NCBI GenBank assembly: GCA_964370625.1
Contig: CAYJKB010000028.1
Coordinates: forward strand, 1-27,987
Direction: 5' to 3'
DNA length: 27,987 nt
Source: CAYJKB01 sp964370625
Lineage (GTDB): Bacteria; Bacillota; Clostridia; Oscillospirales; Butyricicoccaceae
Shown: one piece after another, positions 7,373-14,831 of the stretch
Position numbering within the stretch: position 1 is the stretch's first letter
How the letters are laid out: each line of letters opens with the position of its first letter
The notes under the pieces: generated by a model
Database searches by the model: none
The model's input: the letters and a program-made list of their open reading frames with translations, nothing else
Told to the model about the DNA's origin: nothing
Made by a program: the position numbers and the translations under genes

Positions 7373-9703
7373 TTATATTTTTTCTTCTGTTTTAATATGT
7401 TTTACTCTATCACGTTCTTCAGCTTTTTTAGCGTTATTAAAACGATCAAGCGTTCCAACAAGGTAGCCTGTGATACGACGAATACGCTCAAATGGCATAT
7501 CTTCTGTTTCTTCTCTGCCACAACGTGGGCATGTATCCCCGATAATTCCAGTGTAACCACAAGAAGGGTCTCGGTCTACAGGGTGGTTAATAGAACCATA
7601 TCCTACGCCACTTTCTTTCATATGACGTACAATGCTTTCGAATGCTTCAATATTATCACGAGGGCTTCCATCTACTTCGACATAAGTAATATGGCCTGCG
7701 TTTGTAAGAGCGTGATAAGGAGCTTCTTTTCTAATTTTATCAAATGCTGAAATAGTGTAATAAACTGGTACATGGAAAGAGTTTGTGTAATATTCTTTAT
7801 CAGTAACTCCTTCGATAAGCCCAAAACGAGCTTTATCCATTTTAATAAATCTACCAGATAAACCTTCTGCTGGAGTTGCAAGAAGTGAGAAGTTAAGCCC
7901 AGTTTTAGAAGCTTCTTGATCTAATCTATCACGCATATGATTAATTATATCAAGTCCTAGATTTTGTGCTTCATCGCTTTCGCCATGATGTTTGCCAATA
8001 AGAGCTTTAAGAGCTTCTGCAAGTCCGATAAAACCAATTGAAATTGAACCATGTTTTAAAATTTCGCCAACTTCATCATCAGGGCCTAAATTATCGCTAT
8101 CAATCCAAACACCTTGACCCATAAGGAAAGGGAAGTTTCGAACTTTTTTGCTACATTGGATTTTATATCTATCCATAAGTTGAGAAATAACAAGGTTGAT
8201 TTTTCTATCAAGTTCATCAAAGAAGAAATCAATATCCCCATGAGCTCGAATAGCAAGTTTTGGCAAATTGATTGAAGTAAAACTTAAGTTGCCTCTGCCG
8301 TTTACAATTTCACGATCTTTATCATTAACATTTCCAATTACACGAGTACGACAACCCATATAAGCGATTTCAGAACTTACATCACCTTCTTTATAATATT
8401 GTAAGTTAAATGGAGCATCAATGAATGAGAAGTTAGGGAAAAGGCGTTTAGCAGAAACACGACATGCAAGCTTAAATAAATCATAGTTAGGGTCTTCAGG
8501 GTTATAGCTTACACCTTCTTTAACTTTAAAAATTTGGATAGGGAAAATAGATGTTTCGCCATTTCCAAGCCCAGCTTCAGTAGCTAAAAGTAAATTTTCC
8601 ATAACAAGTCTGCCTTCAACAGAAGTATCAGTTCCATAGTTGATAGATGAAAATGGAATTTGAGCACCAGCACGAGAATGCATAGTGTTAAGGTTGTGAA
8701 CTAATGCTTCCATTGCTTGATAAGTTGCTTTTTTAATTTCTTTATCACTGTGTTTTAAAACAAATTTATTAATTTTATCAGCTGTATCTTGTCCATACTT
8801 TTCAGCTAATATAAGCGTTTGCGCTTCCAAATATGAAAATTCATCTGCTAAAGTTGGCATTTTATCAGAATTTGATTTAATACTATCTAAAATTTCACGT
8901 GCTGTATCTTGTCCATCTTCAAGGTCTGCATATACTTCAAGTGCCTTAGCTAAATTGTCACGGAAAATTTTAACATAACTTTTTCGAACACCAGGAGCCA
9001 TAGAATATTCAAAGTTTGGTACACTTTGGCCACCATGTTGATCATTTTGGTTTGACTGAATTGCAATACATGCAAGGGCAGAATAACTTCTGATGTCATT
9101 AGGTTCACGTAAAAAACCGTGACCTGTAGAAAATCCATCTTTAAATAATTTAAGTAAATCTATTTGACAACAAGTAGTTGTAAGAGTTAAAAAGTCAAGG
9201 TCATGAATATGGATATCACCTTCACGATGTGCTTTAGCATGTTCTGGATCTAAAATAAACATTTCATAGAATTGTTTAGCACCTTCAGAACCGTATTTCA
9301 GCATTGTGCCCATTGCAGTATCACCATCGATATTAGCGTTTTCACGTTTAATATCATTTTCAAGTGATGATTTGAATGTAAGGTCTTCATAAACTTTCAT
9401 AAGACGAGTGTTCATCTCACGAGTGCGAGTTCGTTCGTTTCTATATAAAATATATTTTTTGGCAGTTCTAGCATGGCCAGTTTCCATAAGGATTTTTTCA
9501 ACTACATCTTGAACTTCTTCAACTGTAGGAATTTCACCTGTCATATGATTATCTAAATATTGCTCAACTTTATGTGAAAGTTCTTCTGCTGTATCAAAGT
9601 TACTTCCGCCTGTAGCCCTAGCAGCTGCAAAAATTGCACTTGCTATTTTATCACGTTTAAACTCGGTCTTTCTACCATCACGCTTTAATATCTCGGTTAC
9701 CAT
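7373..9703 (-). CDS. nrdD: Anaerobic ribonucleoside-triphosphate reductase
   Basis: A 776-residue class III reductase that makes dNTPs from NTPs without oxygen. An ATP-cone domain fills about residues 1-90 (EILKRDGRKTEFKRDKIASA). The catalytic barrel contains LTTTCCQIDL (Cys178/179). The C-terminus carries the glycyl radical site RITGYLVG (Gly746). Just before it is a Cys cluster (Cys715, Cys725, Cys728) corresponding to the zinc site. The usual partner of Cys715 in a CxxC pair is Asp712 here, which may be normal for this clade. GGAGGGTG lies 7 bases before the ATG. The upstream promoter and NrdR box indicate control by NrdR. The gene is co-transcribed with nrdG. Confidence 0.97.
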   Translation of the reverse strand: MVTEILKRDGRKTEFKRDKIASAIFAAARATGGSNFDTAEELSHKVEQYLDNHMTGEIPTVEEVQDVVEKILMETGHARTAKKYILYRNERTRTREMNTRLMKVYEDLTFKSSLENDIKRENANIDGDTAMGTMLKYGSEGAKQFYEMFILDPEHAKAHREGDIHIHDLDFLTLTTTCCQIDLLKLFKDGFSTGHGFLREPNDIRSYSALACIAIQSNQNDQHGGQSVPNFEYSMAPGVRKSYVKIFRDNLAKALEVYADLEDGQDTAREILDSIKSNSDKMPTLADEFSYLEAQTLILAEKYGQDTADKINKFVLKHSDKEIKKATYQAMEALVHNLNTMHSRAGAQIPFSSINYGTDTSVEGRLVMENLLLATEAGLGNGETSIFPIQIFKVKEGVSYNPEDPNYDLFKLACRVSAKRLFPNFSFIDAPFNLQYYKEGDVSSEIAYMGCRTRVIGNVNDKDREIVNGRGNLSFTSINLPKLAIRAHGDIDFFFDELDRKINLVISQLMDRYKIQCSKKVRNFPFLMGQGVWIDSDNLGPDDEVGEILKHGSISIGFIGLAEALKALIGKHHGESDEAQNLGLDIINHMRDRLDQEASKTGLNFSLLATPAEGLSGRFIKMDKARFGLIEGVTDKEYYTNSFHVPVYYTISAFDKIRKEAPYHALTNAGHITYVEVDGSPRDNIEAFESIVRHMKESGVGYGSINHPVDRDPSCGYTGIIGDTCPRCGREETEDMPFERIRRITGYLVGTLDRFNNAKKAEERDRVKHIKTEEKI

Positions 9704-9746
9704 TCTTTGTCACCCTCCGTTATCTTGTTGGTTTATTGTAGTTTAC

Positions 9747-9762
9747 ACACAATATATTGTGT
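9747..9762. promoter_or_regulatory. NrdR box upstream of nrdD
   Basis: ACACAATATATTGTGT is a perfect 16-bp palindrome matching the NrdR consensus. NrdR usually binds two boxes about 30 bp apart. A degenerate second copy (10 of 16 matches) at 9777-9792 overlaps the nrdD -10. NrdR is the dATP/ATP-sensing repressor of ribonucleotide reductase genes. Confidence 0.82.
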
Positions 9763-9784
9763 TGATGTTTGTATTACAAATAAT

Positions 9785-9813
9785 ATAATAGCACTCAATT
9801 TAAATACTGTCAA
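9785..9813 (-). promoter_or_regulatory. Sigma-A promoter of nrdD-nrdG
   Basis: On the minus strand: TTGACA (9813-9808), a 17-base spacer, then TATTAT (9790-9785). The perfect NrdR box lies just downstream of the predicted transcription start. Confidence 0.8.
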
Positions 9814-9997
9814 CAATACTAATAGAATATTTATTGTATAAAAATATACGAAAAAAACAACTTTTTTTTTACATAATCAAAAATCAACAAAAAAGAGCAA
9901 ATTCTAGTATAAGATATAGAATAATTGTACACAAGGTTGAGTAACTTTCTTACATTATAAACCTCTTAGAGTTAGTTGATGGTATCCACGCTTGAGG

Positions 9998-10020
9998 GAG
10001 GTGTCACGAAGTGACGGAGA
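9998..10020. repeat. Dispersed palindromic repeat, copy 1
   Basis: A 23-bp block, identical to 27493-27515, contains the inverted repeat GTCAC-GAA-GTGAC and a flanking GGAG. It lies in the 478-bp gap between nrdD and rpsF. The rest of that gap (about 9814-9997) is AT-rich, with only small chance hairpins such as ATTCTA/TAGAAT at 9901-9922. Confidence 0.75.
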
Positions 10021-10050
10021 AAGAAAATGTATAAATTCCAAAAAATTTCA

Positions 10051-10078
10051 TTGACATTATTAAAAAAGAGTGTATAAT
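10051..10078 (+). promoter_or_regulatory. Promoter of rpsF-ssb-rpsR
   Basis: A perfect TTGACA (10051-10056), a 16-base spacer and a perfect TATAAT (10073-10078). The predicted leader to the rpsF start is about 95 bases. It contains a short hairpin, CCTATC/GATGGG (near 10136-10153), just before the ribosome binding site. I could not confirm the known S6:S18-binding leader motif. Confidence 0.82.
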
Positions 10079-10181
10079 AGTATAAGTATTTTAATATATA
10101 TAAATTCAAATGTGTATTAAATTACAATCCTTGTTCCTATCTTTTTAGATGGGGGCCAAAAGTCCAGAAGGAGGTGTACAA

Positions 10182-10475
10182 ATGGCTAAAGTAACAGGAA
10201 ACTATGAAACTATTTTCATCGTTAACCCTACAATCGGTGAAGAAGCTATCACTGCTGTTGTAGAAAAATTCAAAGCTCTTGTTGAGGCAAATGGTACAAT
10301 CGAGAAAGTTGAAGATTGGGGTAAAAAGCGTCTTGCTTATCCAATCAACGATTTAACTGAAGGTTATTATACTTTCATCACTTTCTCTTCAGAACCATCT
10401 TTCCCAGCAGAACTTGATCGTGTTTACAACATCACAGATGGTCTTATGAGATCCTTGATTGTATCAAGAGACTAA
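10182..10475 (+). CDS. rpsF: 30S ribosomal protein bS6
   Basis: A 97-residue protein, close to the usual length. It is a small-subunit protein that pairs with bS18 on the 16S central domain. NYETIFIVNPTIGEEAI at the N-terminus, VEDWGKKRLAYPINDLTEGYYTF in the middle and LIVSRD at the end are standard bS6 words. The frame is open from 10149, but AAGGAGGTG at 10168-10176 lies 5 bases before ATG 10182, and the extra 11 residues are unlike bS6, so 10182 is the start. First gene of the rpsF-ssb-rpsR operon. Confidence 0.97.
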   Translation: MAKVTGNYETIFIVNPTIGEEAITAVVEKFKALVEANGTIEKVEDWGKKRLAYPINDLTEGYYTFITFSSEPSFPAELDRVYNITDGLMRSLIVSRD

Positions 10476-10486
10476 GAGGTGTAATT

Positions 10487-10942
10487 ATGCTAAATAAGGC
10501 TATTTTAATGGGACGTCTCGTGCGTGACCCTGAAATGCGTTACACACAAAATAATACTCCAGTAGTATCATTTACTCTTGCAGTTAATCGTCAATTAAAA
10601 AAAGATGAAACTGATTTTATTGACATCGTAGCTTGGAGCAAAACAGCAGAATTCGTATCTAAATGGTTTACCAAAGGTATGCAAGTTGCTGTAACAGGTC
10701 GCATTCAAACTCGTAACTGGGAAGACAAACAAGGAAACAAACGTACATCAGTCGAAGTTGTAGCTGAAGAAGTTCATTTCGCTGATACGAAAAAAGCGGA
10801 AAACGCAGGTCAAGGAAATTCTTTCAATGCGCCACGTGCAAACACTGCACAAGCACCACAAAATATGGCAAATTACGATTTACCATCAGGTGGTTCTGAT
10901 TTTTCAGAGCTTGAAGATGATGACGGCGATGTACCGTTCTAA
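10487..10942 (+). CDS. ssb: Single-stranded DNA-binding protein
   Basis: A 151-residue protein. The OB fold covers about residues 1-105 (MLNKAILMGRLVRDPEMRYT, then FIDIVAWSKTAEF and GRIQTRNWEDKQGNKRTSVEVVA, positions 10700-10770). A flexible Gln/Asn/Ala-rich linker follows, then the acidic tip DDDGDVPF that docks recombination and replication partners. It coats single-stranded DNA during replication and repair. It sits 11 bases after rpsF and 24 before rpsR, the standard Firmicutes order. GAGGTG precedes the ATG. Confidence 0.97.
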   Translation: MLNKAILMGRLVRDPEMRYTQNNTPVVSFTLAVNRQLKKDETDFIDIVAWSKTAEFVSKWFTKGMQVAVTGRIQTRNWEDKQGNKRTSVEVVAEEVHFADTKKAENAGQGNSFNAPRANTAQAPQNMANYDLPSGGSDFSELEDDDGDVPF

Positions 10943-10966
10943 ACCGAAAAAAGGAGGGAAACCATA

Positions 10967-11221
10967 ATGGAAAGAGAATACAGAGAAAGATCTGACCGTC
11001 CTATGAGAGGTCGCAAACGTAGAAAAGTTTGTACTTTTTGCGTAGATAAAGTTGAGAAAATCGATTATAAAGATGTTGCTAAACTTCGTCGTTATCTTTC
11101 AGAGCGTGGAAAAATTCTACCTCGTAGAATGACTGGCACTTGTGCTTGTCACCAACGCCAACTTACTGATGCTATTAAAAGAGCAAGACACGTTGCTTTT
11201 TTACCTTACACAGCTGAGTAA
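10967..11221 (+). CDS. rpsR: 30S ribosomal protein bS18, zinc-binding (C+) form
   Basis: An 84-residue protein. It forms a dimer with bS6 in the 30S subunit. The core IDYKDVAKLRRYLSERGKIL and the tail AIKRARHVAFLPYT are typical. The N-terminus has CTFC (Cys22, Cys25), and the middle has GTCACHQR (Cys59, Cys61, His62), consistent with the zinc-ribbon 'C+' version of bS18. Many Firmicutes such as Bacillus have lost these cysteines. AAGGAGGG precedes the ATG, and a strong terminator follows. Confidence 0.97.
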   Translation: MEREYRERSDRPMRGRKRRKVCTFCVDKVEKIDYKDVAKLRRYLSERGKILPRRMTGTCACHQRQLTDAIKRARHVAFLPYTAE

Positions 11222-11255
11222 GATTAAATATAAATTATCAATATTGATATATTTA

Positions 11256-11294
11256 AAGGGTGTGTGTCGCAATGCGACACACACCCTTGTTTTA
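11256..11294 (+). terminator. Terminator of the rpsF-ssb-rpsR operon
   Basis: AAGGGTGTGTGTCGCA pairs with TGCGACACACACCCTT in a near-perfect long GC-containing hairpin, followed by GTTTT. Confidence 0.9.
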
Positions 11295-11327
11295 ACTTTT
11301 TCATAGATACTATTATATCGAAATAAA

Positions 11328-11358
11328 GCTGTGACGAAAATTTTCATTTCGTCACAGC
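11328..11358. terminator. Terminator of the 547-residue membrane protein gene (likely bidirectional)
   Basis: GCTGTGACGAAA (11328-11339) pairs perfectly with TTTCGTCACAGC (11347-11358) with a 7-base loop. On the minus strand TTTATTTCG follows; on the plus strand CCATTTTTTAT follows. Confidence 0.85.
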
Positions 11359-11375
11359 CCATTTTTTATAAAATT

Positions 11376-13019
11376 CTAAAATCCTAGTGTATCATTTGCA
11401 AATGCTGCAACAGAAGCAGAAGAATCTGATGTTTTAGCATATGAAATAGTAACACTATCTTGTTCTTGTGTTAAAGCTAATACATTATTTACATCAAAGC
11501 TTGCAGTGAATATCATATCAGGAGCACTATCTATAATAAATTTATATAAAGTAGTTCCATCTTGAATTTCTTCAGAGATACGAATGATATTGCCTGTTAT
11601 ATTTTCAAGCTCACCTTCTACAAGAGAACCAGAACCAGCTGTGCCACCGACTACATTACGATAATTTCGTCTTGCATCTTCAAGAGTTTCACCAACACCA
11701 ACAAAACTAAAATCAGAAACTGAAACAAATGCATATTGTTTAATTAATCCGAAATCATCTTTAAGGGTCATAACATAAGTTGGCATACCATCAAGATTAA
11801 TAATAATTGGGAAAGATGCAATATAACCAAATTGTTGAACTTTACCTTCAGCAGAACGTTGTGCAGCATATTCTGTTGCACCACTCATTTGATAAGTGAT
11901 AGCTTCTTTAGTTTTTAAATCAACCATTATGAAACCAATAGCAGATTCATCTGCACCAACAGAAGTTAAACCAGTGAATAAATATGGTTTGCCTTCATTA
12001 TATACGATAATATGATCTTGGCTAGTCATAAATTTATCACGATTTGAGAAGTTGAAAATACCATGAACATATTGACCTTGATTGTTAATTTGATTGATAA
12101 CAAAGCTTTCAGGTTGAACACGGTCTACCCATTCTGGAACAGTTTCTAAAGTATATTGATTAGTTTCGCCAGTTGTAGCATTAATAACTACTACACCAGT
12201 AGCTTCTGGAAGTGCAAACAACCACTCATTTTCATAAGTTGTAATAATCCAATGAGGAACACCAGCATCATCAATTTCAAATGAATAATCTGTAAGTCCT
12301 GTAAACACATTGCCAGAAAAACGTGCTTTACGATTTAAATTATCAAATAAATATGCATTATTGCCATATTTAAGCTTATGGTCTCCAACAAACTCAACAT
12401 CACTTGTATCAGTGGCAGACACTGTGATATAACCAGCTGTGCCATCGATATTTTGTAGCCATTTAAAGAATCCAGAGTGCTCAAGCGGAACAACCCACAT
12501 AAGCTTATCGTTAACAGTTTGAATAACGGGCACACCAAGAACAACTTGGCTACCCATACCAGGATTTTCACCTAGCTTTTTATCTGCAAGTGTATATGCT
12601 AAATATTGGTCAACTATAGGGATTTGAGATAAGTCTACAGGTTGAATTTCTTCTGTAAACTCAGCTTTGGTTGGCGTGCCTAATTGGTCACGGTATGCCC
12701 AGTAATTAACAATTGGAGAAGATGCAATATTTACAATAAAATAAACACCCCAAATAATAGCAAGAACACCAATGGCACGTCCTGTGCCTTTAACACTTTT
12801 GTCAATGTCAAATTTCATTCTGCCAAACTCATCGGCATAAACTTTAAGCCCACCTAAACCAAACAAGAAATTTACTATAAGGAATGCACTTATTATAAAT
12901 AAAATTGCAAAGGCTCCATCAGAATAAAGTGGATTTAAATTTGGACTACGCAAGAAAATGAAAAATGCGAAAAACAAAGTAAGTGCTAAATTAAGCAATA
13001 ATTTTGCTTTCTTTTTCAT
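11376..13019 (-). CDS. Uncharacterised membrane protein with large external domain
   Basis: A 547-residue protein that I do not recognise. Three hydrophobic segments are at about residues 5-25, 34-56 and 80-105. The remaining roughly 440 residues have alternating hydrophobic/polar, Gly/Asn/Thr-rich character, which suggests a beta-rich domain outside the membrane. Notable words are GENPGMGSQVVLG, DDAGVPHWIITTYENEW and GETLEDARRNYRNVVGG. No catalytic motif or extra signal peptide is seen. Membrane folding and an exported C-terminal domain are inferred from hydropathy alone. GAGGT lies about 8 bases before the ATG. The gap to trxA is about 200 bp and contains the trxA terminator, so the gene is likely its own transcript. 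Confidence 0.7.
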   Translation of the reverse strand: MKKKAKLLLNLALTLFFAFFIFLRSPNLNPLYSDGAFAILFIISAFLIVNFLFGLGGLKVYADEFGRMKFDIDKSVKGTGRAIGVLAIIWGVYFIVNIASSPIVNYWAYRDQLGTPTKAEFTEEIQPVDLSQIPIVDQYLAYTLADKKLGENPGMGSQVVLGVPVIQTVNDKLMWVVPLEHSGFFKWLQNIDGTAGYITVSATDTSDVEFVGDHKLKYGNNAYLFDNLNRKARFSGNVFTGLTDYSFEIDDAGVPHWIITTYENEWLFALPEATGVVVINATTGETNQYTLETVPEWVDRVQPESFVINQINNQGQYVHGIFNFSNRDKFMTSQDHIIVYNEGKPYLFTGLTSVGADESAIGFIMVDLKTKEAITYQMSGATEYAAQRSAEGKVQQFGYIASFPIIINLDGMPTYVMTLKDDFGLIKQYAFVSVSDFSFVGVGETLEDARRNYRNVVGGTAGSGSLVEGELENITGNIIRISEEIQDGTTLYKFIIDSAPDMIFTASFDVNNVLALTQEQDSVTISYAKTSDSSASVAAFANDTLGF

Positions 13020-13142
13020 AAATAGTTACCTCATTTCTTTATATATGTGTATACATAGTTTACTATATTTTGCCATACATTTCAATTAATATTAAAATTT
13101 TAACATTTTATTCATTAATTACAAAAAATATATATAATCATG

Positions 13143-13183
13143 AAATTAAAAAACAGAGGATGTGACAAATTTGGCACACCCTC
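13143..13183 (-). terminator. Terminator of trxA
   Basis: On the minus strand, GAGGGTGTG pairs with CACATCCTC with one G-U wobble, followed by TGTTTTTT. A second small hairpin, AAACCC/GGGTTT, overlaps the trxA stop at about 13197-13219. Confidence 0.8.
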
Positions 13184-13216
13184 AAAAATTATGAAAAACC
13201 CAAAACAACAAAGGGT

Positions 13217-13531
13217 TTATTTTATCATTACACTTAAAAGTTCATCTTTGCTACGAACACCTACCATTTTGTTAACTTCTACACCTTTTTCAAAAACTAT
13301 CATCGTAGGGATGCTCATAACACCAAATCTTGCTGCAAGCTTTGGATCTTCATCAATGTTGATTTTACAAACTTTGAATTTTCCAGCAGCCTCTTCATCA
13401 ACTGCGTGTAAAATAGGACCTAACATTTTACAAGGTCCACACCATGGTGCCCAAAAATCAACAAGTACAGGTAAATCGGATTTTAATACTTCTTGATCGA
13501 AGTTGTCAGTTAATACATTAATAATTGCCAT
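13217..13531 (-). CDS. trxA: Thioredoxin
   Basis: A 104-residue protein, the usual length for thioredoxin. It reduces protein disulfides in the cytoplasm using electrons from thioredoxin reductase. The active site WCGPC is at residues 30-34 after LVDFWAP. The cis-Pro motif is in MSIPTMIVFEKG (about 72-83), and DEDPKLAARFGV is also typical. AGGAGGT lies 8 bases before the ATG. The gene is monocistronic. Thioredoxin reductase is not in the window. Confidence 0.97.
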   Translation of the reverse strand: MAIINVLTDNFDQEVLKSDLPVLVDFWAPWCGPCKMLGPILHAVDEEAAGKFKVCKINIDEDPKLAARFGVMSIPTMIVFEKGVEVNKMVGVRSKDELLSVMIK

Positions 13532-13593
13532 TATAAGTTACCTCCTAATTTTTGAATATAATAACAGTATCACCTTTATTTTTTTATTATTTG

Positions 13594-13602
13594 TGATATA
13601 AT
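13594..13602 (+). promoter_or_regulatory. Extended -10 promoter of the Mini-RNase III gene
   Basis: TGATATAAT has the TG-n extension and a perfect -10. The 14 bases 13591-13604 are identical to those at the secA promoter (15783-15796). No good -35 is seen. Confidence 0.6.
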
Positions 13603-13702
13603 ATTAATATACTACTTTTTCGGATAACTTCAATACTTTTTTTGAAAAGTTAACTATTTATTCAAAAATATACTAAATTGGTATAATAAGGATGGACAAG
13701 AC

Positions 13703-14107
13703 ATGCAAGATTTTTTTAAACCACAAATATCAGATGATAACATTCTAAAGATGAGCAATCTGGCTTTAGCACATGTTGGTGATGGTGTTTTCGAACTTTT
13801 GACAAGGCTTAAAGTAGCGTGTGATGGAAATATCACATCAAAAACTATGCATAAAGCAACGACAGACATAGTAAAAGCATCAACACAAGCAAAAGCAGCA
13901 CGTGTTATTTATGATATATTAACAGAAGAGGAAGAAGGTGTTTTTCGTCGTGGAAGAAACGCTAAGCCCAAAACTTATACAAAAGCTGCAACACGTGAAG
14001 AATATACACTTTCAACAGCTATAGAAGCTTTGTTTGGATATTTATATTTAAAAGGTAGATACGATAGAATAAATGAACTTTATGAAAAAGTTTTAGAAGC
14101 AATTTAG
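13703..14107 (+). CDS. mrnC: Mini-ribonuclease III
   Basis: A 134-residue protein. It is a catalytic RNase III domain without a double-stranded RNA-binding domain and matures 23S rRNA in Firmicutes. The two metal-binding residues of RNase III are in LAHVGDGVFELLTR (Asp27) and STAIEALFGYLYLKGR (Glu108). The middle RRGRNAKPKTYTKAA is the family's basic RNA-contact segment. The gene usually lies next to cysS and rlmB; here it stands alone. The ribosome binding site AAGGATGG is moderate. An extended -10 promoter lies about 100 bp upstream. Confidence 0.93.
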   Translation: MQDFFKPQISDDNILKMSNLALAHVGDGVFELLTRLKVACDGNITSKTMHKATTDIVKASTQAKAARVIYDILTEEEEGVFRRGRNAKPKTYTKAATREEYTLSTAIEALFGYLYLKGRYDRINELYEKVLEAI

Positions 14108-14132
14108 GCAGTATTAAATTTCAAAAAACTTG

Positions 14133-14157
14133 GGGTGTGACGAATTTCGTCACACCC
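14133..14157. terminator. Palindromic terminator between mrnC and a small minus-strand gene
   Basis: GGGTGTGACGAA pairs with TTCGTCACACCC in a perfect 25-base palindrome. The minus strand is followed by CAAGTTTTTT, a good U-tract. The plus strand has a weak TCATATTTATTT. It may serve both convergent genes. Confidence 0.8.
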
Positions 14158-14163
14158 TCATAT

Positions 14164-14298
14164 TTATTTGCAATCCATAGCATTATCATCTTTAGCTTGA
14201 TTTTGTGATTTATTCATACCACTGCCACCACATTCCATATTATTGCCTTCTCTTTTTGCCTTTGCCTTTTTTTCCATTTCTTTACGATTTTTGTCCAT
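14164..14298 (-). CDS. Small 44-residue hypothetical protein
   Basis: This small reading frame encodes MDKNRKEMEKKAKAKREG at the N-terminus, then a Gly/Asn/Met segment and a C-terminus ending NAMDCK. The Lys/Arg-rich first 18 residues look helical, and Cys23 and Cys43 are the only cysteines. The support for a real gene is a good AAGGAG ribosome binding site at 14312-14307 with 8-base spacing, a strong terminator 7 bp after the stop, and no competing gene. I know of no function. The flanking 14314-14432 stretch is AT-rich, and I see no certain promoter. Confidence 0.6.
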   Translation of the reverse strand: MDKNRKEMEKKAKAKREGNNMECGGSGMNKSQNQAKDDNAMDCK

Positions 14299-14432
14299 TG
14301 TTTCTTCTCCTTTTTAAAATAAATATTTATTCTTTATCGATATTAATTTGATTTCAAAGCATAAAATTAAATTGTTATCGACAATTATAGTATTATCATT
14401 AAATTTTGTTTTATACATTTGTTTTACTTTTG

Positions 14433-14462
14433 TTGACATGTGCATATACTTTATGTTAGAGT
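14433..14462 (+). promoter_or_regulatory. Probable promoter of the acidic protein/radical SAM operon
   Basis: A perfect TTGACA (14433-14438), an 18-base spacer, then TAGAGT (14457-14462) with a TG-n extension before it. Confidence 0.5.
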
Positions 14463-14519
14463 TAAACTATGTATAAAGTTAAATAATAAATTTATAATTT
14501 TTATAAGAGGTGACTTAGT

Positions 14520-14831
14520 ATGAAAAAAAGTAATGTTAAAATTGCGTTATTAGGTGCATTAGGATTGGCTGCTGGTGCTGCGGCATTAGGCTATTTTGTG
14601 TATCAAAAACAAAAATCAACAATCAGATTCTATGAAGATGATTTCTATGATGAAGATTTTGATGATATGTGTTATTGTTCAGATTGTGATAACTATGATG
14701 ATGAAGGTGACCTTTGCCAAAATCTTGATGATAGAACAAGCAACTTTACTATCGATGATTACACTTATGAAAATGAAGAAAATGATGATAGTTTAGAGAA
14801 AAATATGGAAAGTGAAACAGAGGGTTTATAA
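14520..14831 (+). CDS. Acidic, Cys-containing, membrane-anchored small protein
   Basis: A 103-residue protein that I do not recognise. One hydrophobic helix (about residues 7-28, AlaGly-rich) is followed by a strongly acidic tail. Within the tail, MCYCSDCDNYDDEGDLC places Cys51, Cys53, Cys56 and Cys66 close together, possibly a metal-binding cluster. A cytoplasmic or external location cannot be decided; there is no lipobox. AGAGGTGA precedes the ATG. Its stop overlaps the next start (TAATG), so translation of the radical SAM gene is probably coupled to it, which hints at a joint task. Confidence 0.72.
   Translation: MKKSNVKIALLGALGLAAGAAALGYFVYQKQKSTIRFYEDDFYDEDFDDMCYCSDCDNYDDEGDLCQNLDDRTSNFTIDDYTYENEENDDSLEKNMESETEGL

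Noticed and set aside
10084..10168. S6:S18-binding leader RNA
   Set aside because: A leader of this kind is known for rpsF operons in some bacteria, but I could find only a short hairpin and not the conserved bulge, so it is not called.
10149..10181. Longer N-terminus of rpsF
   Set aside because: A strong AAGGAGGTG site lies inside the extension just before ATG 10182, and the extension is unlike bS6.
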